Assembly: GCA_035578905.1 (NCBI GenBank)
Contig: JAQJVL010000198.1
Span: 1,364,001-1,428,000 of the forward strand
DNA length: 64,000 nt
Direction: 5' to 3'
Source: Stictocephala bisonia
Lineage: Eukaryota > Arthropoda > Insecta > Hemiptera > Membracidae
Shown one piece after another: positions 26,401 through 38,400 of the stretch. Below the pieces are notes generated by a model. That model had not been told where the DNA came from and did no database searches. It was given only the letters and a program-made list of their open reading frames with translations. Position 1 is the first letter of the stretch; every line of letters begins with the position of its first letter. Both the position numbers and the translations under genes were made by a program.

Positions 26401-29400
26401 TGGGTACACTGGAAAACTTTGTGACAGGTTCGTCAGTTTTTTTCTTGGATAAATCACTATACTTTTTTATTTAGAAGTAAAGTTTTTACTAGTGTAATAA
26501 TCTATTATTTAACTATTCAGAATCATAAATTGTGAGTAAAATTTAGCAAAAACACCAGATCCTGGTTAAGGAAAATGCTACATCTTAAGTCTAGTTTATA
26601 CTTAACATACTCCACTTTTTGATTGGAATAAAATACTTATTTGAAGTTTTATGTGATGGATGTAATTAAAAATCTTATAAAAACTTATCAGCTGTGTAAA
26701 TACAAATATGTCTGCAAGTTATTCTATAAACTAATGTAAAACCATGACACAGGTGTGCATATGGGTGGTATGGCTACCCCAGTCAAGCTGGAGGCTCCTG
26801 TCAGCCGTGTGAGTGCAGTCCTTACGGCAGTGTTAGTGATGAGTGTCATGAGGAGACGGGGCAGTGCAACTGTCGACCTGGCATCACAGGACGAGACTGC
26901 TCTCAGTGCCAGGCTCGCCACATTCTTACTGATCGTGGCTGCTCTTGTACGTTTCTTAGCCTTAGTATCTTGTTTATGACTTTTTACTTTTAAACTTATA
27001 ATTATTTATTTATTCACACTGATTGTCATGATATGCGTGAATATGAGTGGCGAATGAGTATGATGAGTGTAGATGAATGTGTGTAGTCATTGTTATCAGC
27101 TAAGGTCGATTTTTTTTCCAAAGAGCCATTTCATGTTCATTTATAAATCACAAACCAAAATATTTAAATAAATTGGCCATTTTCAAACTTGTTCTAACAA
27201 AGTGCCCATGTGTTGACTAAGAAAACAGAGACTATCTGGATTTAAAACTTTTTTTATGGGTTATTAGTAACTAACATTTTTGTTCACAAACTTCTTAGCA
27301 TTTGATTTCCCTAGTCATAGCCTTTACAAAATTTTATTCATATCACACATTACATTCTATAATTTGTACAAGTAACTGAAATAAATTGCCGGTTATTGAA
27401 AGAACCTTTTGTGTATAAATAAGAAGTAGTGTAGACATAGCATACTGTAAAATTTAGTTGCTAAGAATTTTAAGTTGGGCATTGTAGTGAATGAAGTGAT
27501 GTTTGTGCAAGATAGCAAAACATTCAATATAGAATAACTATTAGTCACTTATCTATCTCTATATTTCATATAATACTGCTTCTTGTATCATAATAATTGT
27601 GATTTTGTAATCACCTTCTAGAAAGAAGATATATGTTTTCTAAGAAAAGTACACTATCAATTATTTGATCTTACAAATAATACCACTTTGTAAATATACA
27701 AATTTAAATCAGACGTGCATTTTTCTGAAAACAAAGAAAAGAGATTTTCACTGATTTATATTTTTTTCAAAGCTTGCGATGATGGGTGTACGGGTCTGCT
27801 CCTGGACAAAGTGGAGATGTTGAAGGCAGAACTGCAGCAGAAAGCCGGTCACCTGGCAGAAGGGATGTTGGCACCTCCATGGGAAGAGCTGTTATTTGTG
27901 GAGCACCAGGCTATGGACTATCAACTGGCATTGGAGGAACTGATACTCAATGTAACAGAGGCTTTACAGAGACTGCCTCCAGACCTTGATGATGACATAC
28001 GGAAAAAAGCCAAACAGCTGTTAAACAAGGTATTGAGGATAATGGGCAACATCGACCTTACACCTGTGTTTAAAAGCTAAAAAACTTCTAAAAACTGGTT
28101 TTAAGCAAAGGGTTTTAATACTGAGGATGAATTTGTAAAAGGATTTGATGACTGAAATTAAATTTAACTCACGAGTATGAAAATGTGTTTTAAAATTGTA
28201 ACATACTCTGAGGTATAAGGAAAATAAAATAATAACGTTTAACAGCATCAAACATTGCCAAATCATTTAAATATTTGTAATTTGTTTTTTTAATAATACA
28301 TGTTAATTTTAGGACACTAAGCCCAGAATTTCAGTAAACAATTAAAGGAACTCAGCATATCTGGCAAAATTTAGATAGAAACATAACACAACACAAAAAG
28401 AGTTGTTTAGTGAGGAAGTGAATTAAATATATGGTTTGTAATTGATTCTAACTCTTAAGTAAGTTTATACTCTAAAGCATTTTAATTATCTCATCATATA
28501 TTTTTTTAATATCATTTTACCGTATATACTCAAATCTAAGCCGCACTATTTTGACCGCAATTTGACCGCAAAAACAAGGGTGCGGCTTAGATTCGCGTGC
28601 GGCTTACATTCGCCCAATTAGAGTTGAAATGCCAAGTGGTGCTAAAAGCATTTCTGAGGGCAAAAAACCAATTATTTAAACTTTTGGGCTGTGAAATGGA
28701 GGGTCTATGCAGTGTTTTCTCAGACAGCTGCACAGTCACTAGTTAATTTATACAGTCGGTCAGTCAGGTGCAGTGGTGAGATAAGGATCACGGAGGGGAG
28801 GGGAAGGGGGTGTGTGATGGGGAGAGGCTTCAAACAGGTTTGCAGGGGGGAGGGGAAGGGAGATTGATGGGAGGAAGCAACATTGCGATAACTCAGTTTT
28901 TGTGCTAGGTGAGGGACGCATTCTCTTTCCCACTTCCTTTCATAACATTCTGTTATCCTGTCTTCTCCTTTCAACCTCTGTCCTTCTAGGACAAAATATG
29001 CGTCTTCAATACTTTTGAGTTTTGACTCACTCACTAGTTCCAACAGCTGTGAACTACCGGCTCACTAACAATGAAACACGTGTGAAATCACAACAATTTT
29101 ATTTTATTTGAACAAATAAAAACAAAGGGTACATCAATAACAATGACTAAAATAATATTAAAACTGACAATATTAAACAAAATGTTCATAATTGTACATA
29201 GGAATAGGCTATAATAATAGTTTAGTAATGAGCAACATTTTTAGTAATGTCTGGCACAGATTAGGTAATATTTCAACTGATAAACTAATTAATGAAATTT
29301 CTATAAACTATTAGATGCATTTCAGTTTTAAATCAATCATGAATTATTTAAATAACAAACCATCTTGAGAATATAAAAAAAATCACAATTATAACACCCG

Positions 29401-32400
29401 AAGGAAAGATGAACTAGTTAAAGAGCATTAAAGAGCAGTAAATTTATAATGTAGGCCTAATAATTGAACAATTTTATACTGTTTTTGGGAAAAAGGGGTT
29501 TTTAAGACACTATTCATGTATGGATGTACTTGCAAGATTAGCAAGCTTCTCAAAAGCAATATTGAATAAAGATCTTATGATTTGATTTATTGAGAAAAGT
29601 AAAACATCATGAAATACTAATTAACACAGGAACATGGGCAATAATAAAGTAACATTCAATGAATAATAGCCTAAAGATCTCAAATTGCATCTAAGTAACT
29701 TTGATAACCTACAATTAAACCCGCTTAAGTAACTTAGGTAACTTACAATTAAACCCACTTAAGTAACTTAGGTAACTTACAATTAAACCCGCTTAGTCAC
29801 TGTCAGAGTCCATCACAAATCCTGTGAAGCATTGCAGTGGACGTTTGATGCCAGATGTTGAGGCTACTCCAGATGTTGAGGCTACTGGTTCTGACGGTTG
29901 ACCTTCCTCACTACTACTTGCAGGATCCTTGTCATTACCGTCTGTGTCTGACTCTGTTCCTGATGAAGAACTGGATTCATCTTGGCGTGGAGAATAATCT
30001 TCATCTGCGTCATCGTCGTCTTCGTACAGCAGATTATCTTCCGACCCATCTAAGGAGTTTGAGATGGAGCACTTTTTGAATGACTTGCGTACCATCTCTT
30101 CTGGGATGCTATTCCAGGCTCTTAAAACCCAATTGGTAATTTCAACGAGAGGAGCTTTCTTGACTTTTCCCGTTCTAGTCACATTGTCAAGGTTGTTCTC
30201 CAACCACTCGCAGTACAGTTTTCTGATTTTGTCCTTGAAGGGTTTGTTGAGACACACATCCAGTGGTTGCAGTATGCTTGTCATACCTCCTGGTATGACA
30301 ACTTGGCAGCATTTATGGCGCTTCATTTGATCTTTTAAATCATCCGTCAAATGGCCACGGAATGCGTCAAGAACAAGAAAATTGTTGAGGTTCAAATTGG
30401 CCCCGGGTCTCTTCATCCAAATGCATCTAAACCAGTCCATCATTAATTCTTCTGTCATCCATCCCTTTTCCTGTACTCTAATTTCAACTCCTTGGGGAAA
30501 GATGACATTTTTTGGCATGCGCTTCCTTTTGAAAATTATCATAGGCGGCAATTTCTTGCCATCAGCTTTACAGGATAACATAACAGTGATTCTCATCTTT
30601 TCATAACCACAGGTTTTCAAACTTACACTTTTGGCACCTTTTTTATCAACTGTGTAGTTCATTGGCATGTCAAAAAACACTGGGGTTTGGTCGCAATTTC
30701 CCATTTGACCTGGTAGAAAGTTTTTGCTCCGTCTTAGGTTGATAACATACCTCTGAAATTCAACGAGCTTATCTTCAAAATCGTTCGGCATTTTCGAGGC
30801 AATGTGAGTCCTCCTTCTCAGACTTAGGCCATTTCTTCTTAAAAATCTAACACACCAACCTTCAGAAGCCTTGAATGATGTCCTGGGAATGTTCAGTTCT
30901 CTTGCTGTTTTATTGGCCTTCAGCCTGATCATGCTATACGTAACACCTAGGCCTTTGTTACGTTGTTCTTTCACATATTCAAGAACTTGGTTTTCCATTT
31001 CAACATACCTTCCGCGTTTGGGGCCTGTCATAGCTTTCTTCGTACTTTTCATTTTGAAAATTTTCAATCTGTCTTTCTTCCAACGTCTAACATTAGTCTC
31101 ATCTACTCCAAATTGGCGCATTGCTGCTCTGTTTCCATTTTCGTCTGCATAACTAATTACTTTCCTTTTGAAAGAAGCCATGTAATGGCATCTTTGACTA
31201 GCCATAGTTTGGTGTTCACTACATTCACTACTTACTAACTAAATACGGTAACACTTTCACTAATCACTACTTACTAATTAAATAATACTTTGACTAAATA
31301 ATTTCAATTAGGTTAAGTCAGCATAGCAATAGGCTAGTTCACAATAAACCAAACAACAACAGTGACTTTTGTTTTGAGTTTTTATTTGTTTCTCCTTTCA
31401 TCTGTCATTTGCCGGCTGTAGTAGCTTGCCAACCTCAAATAATTGTTTGCCCTTTTTGAGGGTAATTTTAGAGTTAGAGGGTATTTTCTAAGACAACAAT
31501 ATTCATGTTTAGCCGGTAAAAATATAATTACAGTAATGATAAGTTATTCTTTTGATATGGTTTTAAGATTTGAAGCTAAAAACCAATGTTATCATAAAAT
31601 AACAATAGGTAGATAGCCAAAAGGGTAATTTTTAGATTTTGGTTGGCAGCACTATCCAAAAGATGAGAATAATTGGCTTGAAAGACAGTGGGGAGAAATG
31701 TAGAAGGGTGGGAAGGGGAAGTGGTTTGTTTTGCAATAGAAGTGGGTGACGTCAAAATGAGGTCACCAATCAGGGATAGGAGGGGCGGGGCTTAGCGGTA
31801 TTTGTTTTCTTCCACTTGTCATCTTGTTCTTTGTCCTACATGAGCTTGTTCTGTACAAGATAAGGTTTGTGGCTCTACAGAGAAGCTTCTGTGGGTAGAG
31901 CACATGAACAGGTGATTGTTAAACACAGTGTAGGACTGTATCGGTCTCTCTCACTTCCTTTCCTTCTTGAAGCAGTTTAGCCTCAGTGTCCAGTTAACAC
32001 TTGCCGTATCCAGTCGCTTTACTGGGTAGATACTTTGCCTATGAATTATGGAATACTCTTGTGTAAAACTAGTTTTGGGACAAATGGGTATAAATAAAAC
32101 AAGTTTATTACTAGTTTTTATTTAAATACATCATGTAACTAAGTAACTTATACCAATACTTCATTTGTAAATACACTTTACATGACTTTCGTCAATTAAT
32201 AGAGCTCATTTTGTGATCGCTAGATTGCCGTTTTTCCTGGATAATATTGCCCAGTAAACTGGGTGCGGCTTAGATTCGAGTGTGGCCTTTTTTACCTAAT
32301 TTTCAATCAAAAACAAGGGGTGCGGCTTAGATTCGCGTGCGGCTTAGATTCGAGTATATACGGTATTTAACTTTCACCAATATAATTTACAGGCTAAGAA

Positions 32401-35400
32401 ATACTTGAAATTTAAAAGTACAGTAATGTATTTTATTTATTTCATGCACCCATTCAGGACATTCTTAAAGTAAGTAATCAACAAATAATTTCCATTATAT
32501 ATTTTAATTAACATGAACAACTTTCTCAAAATATTCTGTTCCAGCCTAGCCTTCCCATTTTATAAAATAAGTTCTTAGCAATCTCAATTTGTATGTCACT
32601 TCTAGCTTTAGAATATAAACAAAATAAATATAAGATACATTTTTTGTTTTACACAGGCTAAATAAAGTGTCTGAACAATTAGAGAAATACATAGAAACGT
32701 AAGAACTAATAAAGCTTGTTTTTTTTCAGGCCAAGAAAACTGAAAAACTCTGCAACACCACAAACTTTAATGCCTTTGATACAAAAACAGAAGCTGACAG
32801 CTTGTTCTCAGAAATAAAAGAAATGGACGTGGAAAATAGAGGTAATATTTATATAAGGGATTCTATTTAGTAATATCAATGTTTCACATGAATTTTTAAT
32901 CATTTTGATGACTAACAAATTTTTTGTTTGTTTTTTTGTTTTTTTTTTAAAGGAGAGGCCGATCTTCTTAACTTTACTGTGCCCATTCCTCATAGACTAT
33001 CGATCTCTGCGAGGAACTTATTCAGACAGATTATGGGGGTGAACCAGTACAGTAGAAGGTGAATATTACTAATAAATCTTCTGGCCTAGGCCAGATTCGA
33101 ACCAACGCTATCTCTAACCCAAGCTCGAAGTCCTGACGCCTTAGACTGCTTGGCCACCAGCTCGCCCCTATTTTAGGTTAGTTTAAAAAGGGCAATAGGC
33201 AAGGCATTAGTATATTAGGAGAGATAGGACACCAGGTAAATTGCCTAAGAAGACAAGTCCACTAACGCCTTGCAGTAGAGAATACAGAAAGAGAAATCAT
33301 ATTACTGCATTTTCCTCAGGTGACTAGAGAGAGAGAGTATAGAGAGTCTCTACTTTGAAAGAGCAAGTGGCACTGAACATTTTTATATTGTACGAATTCT
33401 CTTGATTTGTTTATTATTGCAAGGTGTTAGTGGACTTGTCTTCTTAGTTAAGTTTGCTGATACCTTATCTCTCCAATTTATTACTTAAAATCCTAGGCCT
33501 AGTACTATAAAAATAACCTATTATTTTACAAACAACTTATGGAAAATAATGTAAGAGGGTCATTTTTAAAGTAAAAACCGATTGTGCATCGTGCCAGTGC
33601 ATCCGGTCACGTAACGTCCATTCAAGGCCAGCACTTACTGGCCTGTCTCCATCAACGCCGCCATTACGATTCACGTCTCTGCTGATGCTGGTTGTAGGGT
33701 TAAACTGCTTTGTTTGTCGCAATGTCAATCAATAATTATGCCGACTGTGAAGTACGCTCAGTTATTCGGGTTTTAAACGCAAAAAATGCTCATCCTGCTG
33801 AAATTCACCGACAGCTTCTTGTAGTTTACGGTGAGGGTGTTATGAATGATGGAAATGTGCGAAAATGGTGTGGGCTTTTTAATGAAGGAAGGACCCTTCA
33901 TTCATGACGAAGAACGACCTGGACGGCCTACTGTCATCAATAAAGAGTTGGCACAAAAAGTTGATGAGGAAATTCGCCAAAATCGGCGCTTCACTATTGA
34001 CGAACTTAGTCAGAAATTTCCCAAAGTTTCAAGATCAGTAGTTTACAACATTGTTACTGACAAACTGCATTACAAAAAAATGTGTGCGAGATGGGTGCCA
34101 AAAATGTTGACACAAGAACACAAAGCAAAGCGTATGGCATATTCTTTGTCCTTTTTGGAGCGCTATCACAGTGATGGCCATGAGTTCTTAAGTCAAATTG
34201 TGACCGGTGATGAAACGTGGGTTGCATACTATACTCCTGAGAGGAAACGTCAATCCAGTGAATGGCATCATTCAAACTTCCCGACAAAACCAAGAAAATT
34301 CAAGCAAGAACCTTCAACAAAATCATAGCCACGGTTTTTTGGGACCGAAAGGGTATTCTTCCGAAAGACTTTCTGCCACGAGGAGTGACGATAAATGCTG
34401 AAAGATATTGCGAAACATTATTGGAGCTTAGGCGCGCTATTCAAAACCGCTGGCGGGGCCTGCTCTCTATTGGCGTCATTCTGCTTCACAACAACGCTCG
34501 GCCTCACGTTGCGGCAAGGACATAGACGCAACTGGACGAGTTTCGTTGGGAAATACTGGATCATCCACCATACAGTCCTGACTTAGCACCATCGGATTTT
34601 CATCTTTTTCCAAAACTTAAGGAATTTCTTGATGGAAAGCGCTTGGAAAATGATGACATGTTATAAAAAAAAACAGTTACGAACTGATTTAACAGTCAGG
34701 CAGGAGAGATCTTTGATGGTGGGATCCAAAAGCTGGTACCACTGTCGATGTTAATGTTACAAAAATGTGTCGATGTTAATGGTGACTACATAGAAAAGTG
34801 AAAAAAGTTCATATTTTAGTTTGTGATATCATTTATATTTATAAATAAAGTTTCTCTTACGCTATTTAAAAAAGATTTTTACTTTAAAAATGACCCTCGT
34901 ATTATTATTCTTTCCAAAGTGTCAAACCATACAAGATTCAAGACTATTTTACCCAACTAAAACATTAATGGAAAACACAAGTATTTTATAAAACTGCTTT
35001 TCATCAATTAAAGTAATTTAATTAATTGGAACTATAAGTAAATCTCGCAAACTAATGCATTTTAAGAATAATTGCAAAAACTAAAATAAAGAATAGGCGT
35101 GTCCTTTTATTACTTGAAACAAGTGTCCATTTTCGTCTTGCTGAGCTATTGATTTTTTTTCATAATTAATTTAGTTAGTAAAATGTTTAATTGATTTTTT
35201 AAATCAAGCAGTATCATGGTACTTATTGCTAAGCGTTTTACTTTTGTTTCAGGTAAAACTCTTATTTATCTATACAAAATTTGTTTTAGGCATTGTTTCC
35301 CAACTTCTGAACTACGGGGTGGGAGACAAGGAGGGCATTAATATCGCTGCAGCTCTCTTCGAGGCGAAGCTCCTCATCGGAGATATAAGGGACACCAACT

Positions 35401-38400
35401 TTGAGCCCCTGTACAATGCTGCAGTTAAAGCTAAAAAGTAGGACATTTATCAATCTATTATATAATCTAATTACATCAAGTTTGACTTGTGAAAAACTAT
35501 AAACTAATGAATTGCAACATACGATTAAGGCGATAACAAGGAGTACCAGGAGTGTTGCTATCAATGAATTATCCACCATTGAAGACAATCACTCTTAAAG
35601 AAAGATGGGTTGTTAACATACAATTTATCTTTTGATTTATTTGCATGACAAGCATTCTTATATTAAGTTACTGCTTACCAATAGCGTTTGTTATAAAGAT
35701 ATTATTTCAGATTATATAATGTTGAGAGTGACGAAATAGTCAAATCAACAATTTTGTCAAAATGCTTTTGTACAATAATAAATTTTTACAAGTTTTTATT
35801 TCAGAAATGAGAATTACTATGATCATACCTATATAAACTTACACAGGAAAACACAACATAAGCCTGGTTCATGTAAATTCAAACGTATCATGTGCTCACT
35901 AGGCTGCTTAAGAGCAACTGTATACTTGAGAACTAGAGCACAGAGGTCATCCATCTCAAACTAAACAATGAGCTTAGTAAACATAAGATTTAAAAAATAT
36001 TAGCTCCAGCATAGAACACTTTCAGATAGTATATGTATGCCAGTTATGTATACGCATGTCAGTTTATCCCTCCTCATTGAACACTTCTACTGAATTTCCT
36101 CCTAACTTAGTTTGTCTGTGTTACGTTTACAATTTACCACCATTATTTTGTGTGTTTAGTTTCTGCAGTGAGACGCTTGAAAATCTTGAACAGGACATTG
36201 GCACTTTCTCTGATGTGGAGCCTTTGAGACGAAGGCTGACAAAACTGCAGGAAAGAGTCACAGATCTCGATGCACTTTTGGCAACTATGAAGGATAACGC
36301 AAATAAGGTAAAATCTTTTACAGATTCGAAAGGCTTATTTAATCACTGTAATTCTATTTAAATGTGCCTTAACTGTTGTGATAAGCTTCCATAATCACTT
36401 TCATTCACAATGCAATCATTTAGGTCTTTAGGGTAGGAATAAAAAATAGAGGGTGTATCAAATAAAAATATTTATTTTGAGCCAACGTTTCAGATCCAAT
36501 GCAGAAATCCATCTTCAGGGCAAACAATCAACTTAAGAATGCATTTTGTGTCATAGGTTATATAGACAGAGGGAGGGGGATCAAGCTACTTACTAATGAG
36601 ACTCTTCCAGACCTGGAGCCAAGATCATTCCAGTAGCAGCGAGATCAGGTAAACAACTTGTCCCTTACCCCCAACACCATGCCTTTATAACTTTTGACAC
36701 ATGATGCAGAATGTCCCTTTCCTGTTAGTTATTTGTCTGACCAAAAGATGGATTCATGCATTGGTAGGATTTGAAACATCGGCTTAAAAGAATGTTTTTA
36801 TTTGATGAGGTCAAATCTGGAAGACAAGATGATTGTTTAGCAAAATACTTTAAGTGCTCAGAATTTCCTGTTTATTGATTACTGTACCACTATTTTAAAT
36901 TTATGAGTGAAAATTAAATTAGTAACTTATCAAAGAAGATATCACCTTCAGAGATGACATGAATGGGAAGTAATTTTATATTTTATTTCTAAAAGTTGTA
37001 ATTTTTGCAAAGAAAGTTTCTCAGACATTCTAGTTTTTCAATTGGAACCATAGAAAAAATTTCATTACTCTTTTTTAATTTCTCCACAGGCCTCAAGAAT
37101 TGCAGTAGATAGTAGAGCAGTTTTGGATAATGCCAAGAAGAACATAAACCTGTCGACAGACTTGGAAAAGGATGTAATAAAATGGAATAACAATAGTTCA
37201 GAACTAGTGAATATAGCTAGAGTCTATGTTGACGAAACAATGGACAATATTGATGTAAGTTATTTTATGGTAACAAGAGAACAAATCCAAACTTAATGAA
37301 TAATTATGTATTTTGTTAGTTAAATGTTGAAGCATGAAAGTCAATTAGTTTAAAATAATTTAGTTATGTGTACATACAATTTGTTTGCAGTAGTAATAGT
37401 TTAGTATTACTAGAGTGTGCAATTCTCAGGTTTTAGGTTGAGCCATACTCAAGCTTGACATGTTTAAAAACCATAAAATATATGAAGTTTAAAAAATTAA
37501 ATTATATTAATAATGTTATATTATTAAAACATAAATTAAAGAAAAAAATAATATTCAATAAATATTAGGTATTTGTTTATATATATTTACCTTAATATTT
37601 GTAAAATACACAATTACCTAAATAAAATAGTTTAATCAAGTTACAGATCAGCACCTAAAAAGTACAGAAATTTGTACATTGTGATTCATGAATCATTTTT
37701 TTTTTATTTGGGTTAACAATGTTAACAAAATGGTAACAAAAATGTTAAGAGGGTTAAATTAATATAACCAATTAGGTGCTGTCAAGGTCACGATATCAAC
37801 GAAAAAATGTTAAAACATAAATAAATTAATATTCAAATCAGACTGAAATAAGATTACATTAACTAATCATAAATAAGATAAATATATGTTACCTGAAAAA
37901 TACTATTAATTTAAAATAACATTCAACATGCACAAAAATTGATATATATGACTCGGAAGGACTGAGACTACTATTACAATTACATTTTACTATTACACTT
38001 ACATTTTAACCTGAAAAGACAACAATTATTAGGAATAAAACAATACAATAATCAAATATTACAAAAATGATGAAGTCTTACGACCCGCAGTGACGATGGC
38101 GTCTAGACGTCCCAGGCACGAAGTGAGGATGATACAATCCAAATGCAGAGTCTATGAAGTTCCCTCCAAGGTGATAAAACACGGGGATAAGACAAACATA
38201 CACACTACACTTCACAACAACCATACACAGACTGACGAGGGTCAGGGACGTACGCTCCGAGATCGCCAAAAATGCGGTGACGTAGACTCATGGGGTGTTT
38301 AATTGTTGTAGGTGCAGGTGGTGTAGGATTCTGGTTAGATGATGTCATGAGTGTACTGAACTTTTATCAAGTGTGTTTTTAAGTTAAGGACCCCACATGG

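Larger units (their letters stand above)
28520..32363 (-). mobile_element. pogo-like DNA transposon, 3,844 bp
   Basis: TA flanks both ends (28518-28519 and 32364-32365). The termini are CCGTATATACTCAAATCTAA and, in reverse complement, CCGTATATACTCGAATCTAA, one difference in 20. Subterminal copies of gcggcttagattcg occur two or three times near each end, plausible transposase-binding sites. The element fills most of the intron between 28029 and 32730 and is antisense to the laminin gene. Segments 28700-29790 and 31240-32200 between ends and frame hold no other gene that I recognise. Confidence 0.94.

Noticed and set aside
29793..31205. A domesticated (host-recruited) pogo-derived gene
   Set aside because: Well-matched terminal repeats and TA flanks are still present, so an ordinary transposon explains it better.
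33085..33168. A tRNA gene on the minus strand
   Set aside because: A and B boxes are good, but the ends cannot form an acceptor stem and the anticodon arm is imperfect, so a SINE head or pseudo-tRNA is more likely.
35253..35289. Use of the upstream tttcag acceptor at 35252 for the coiled-coil exon
   Set aside because: It would add VKLLFIYTKFVL, a hydrophobic run out of place in a coiled coil, and it does not solve the phase conflict with the strong upstream donor.
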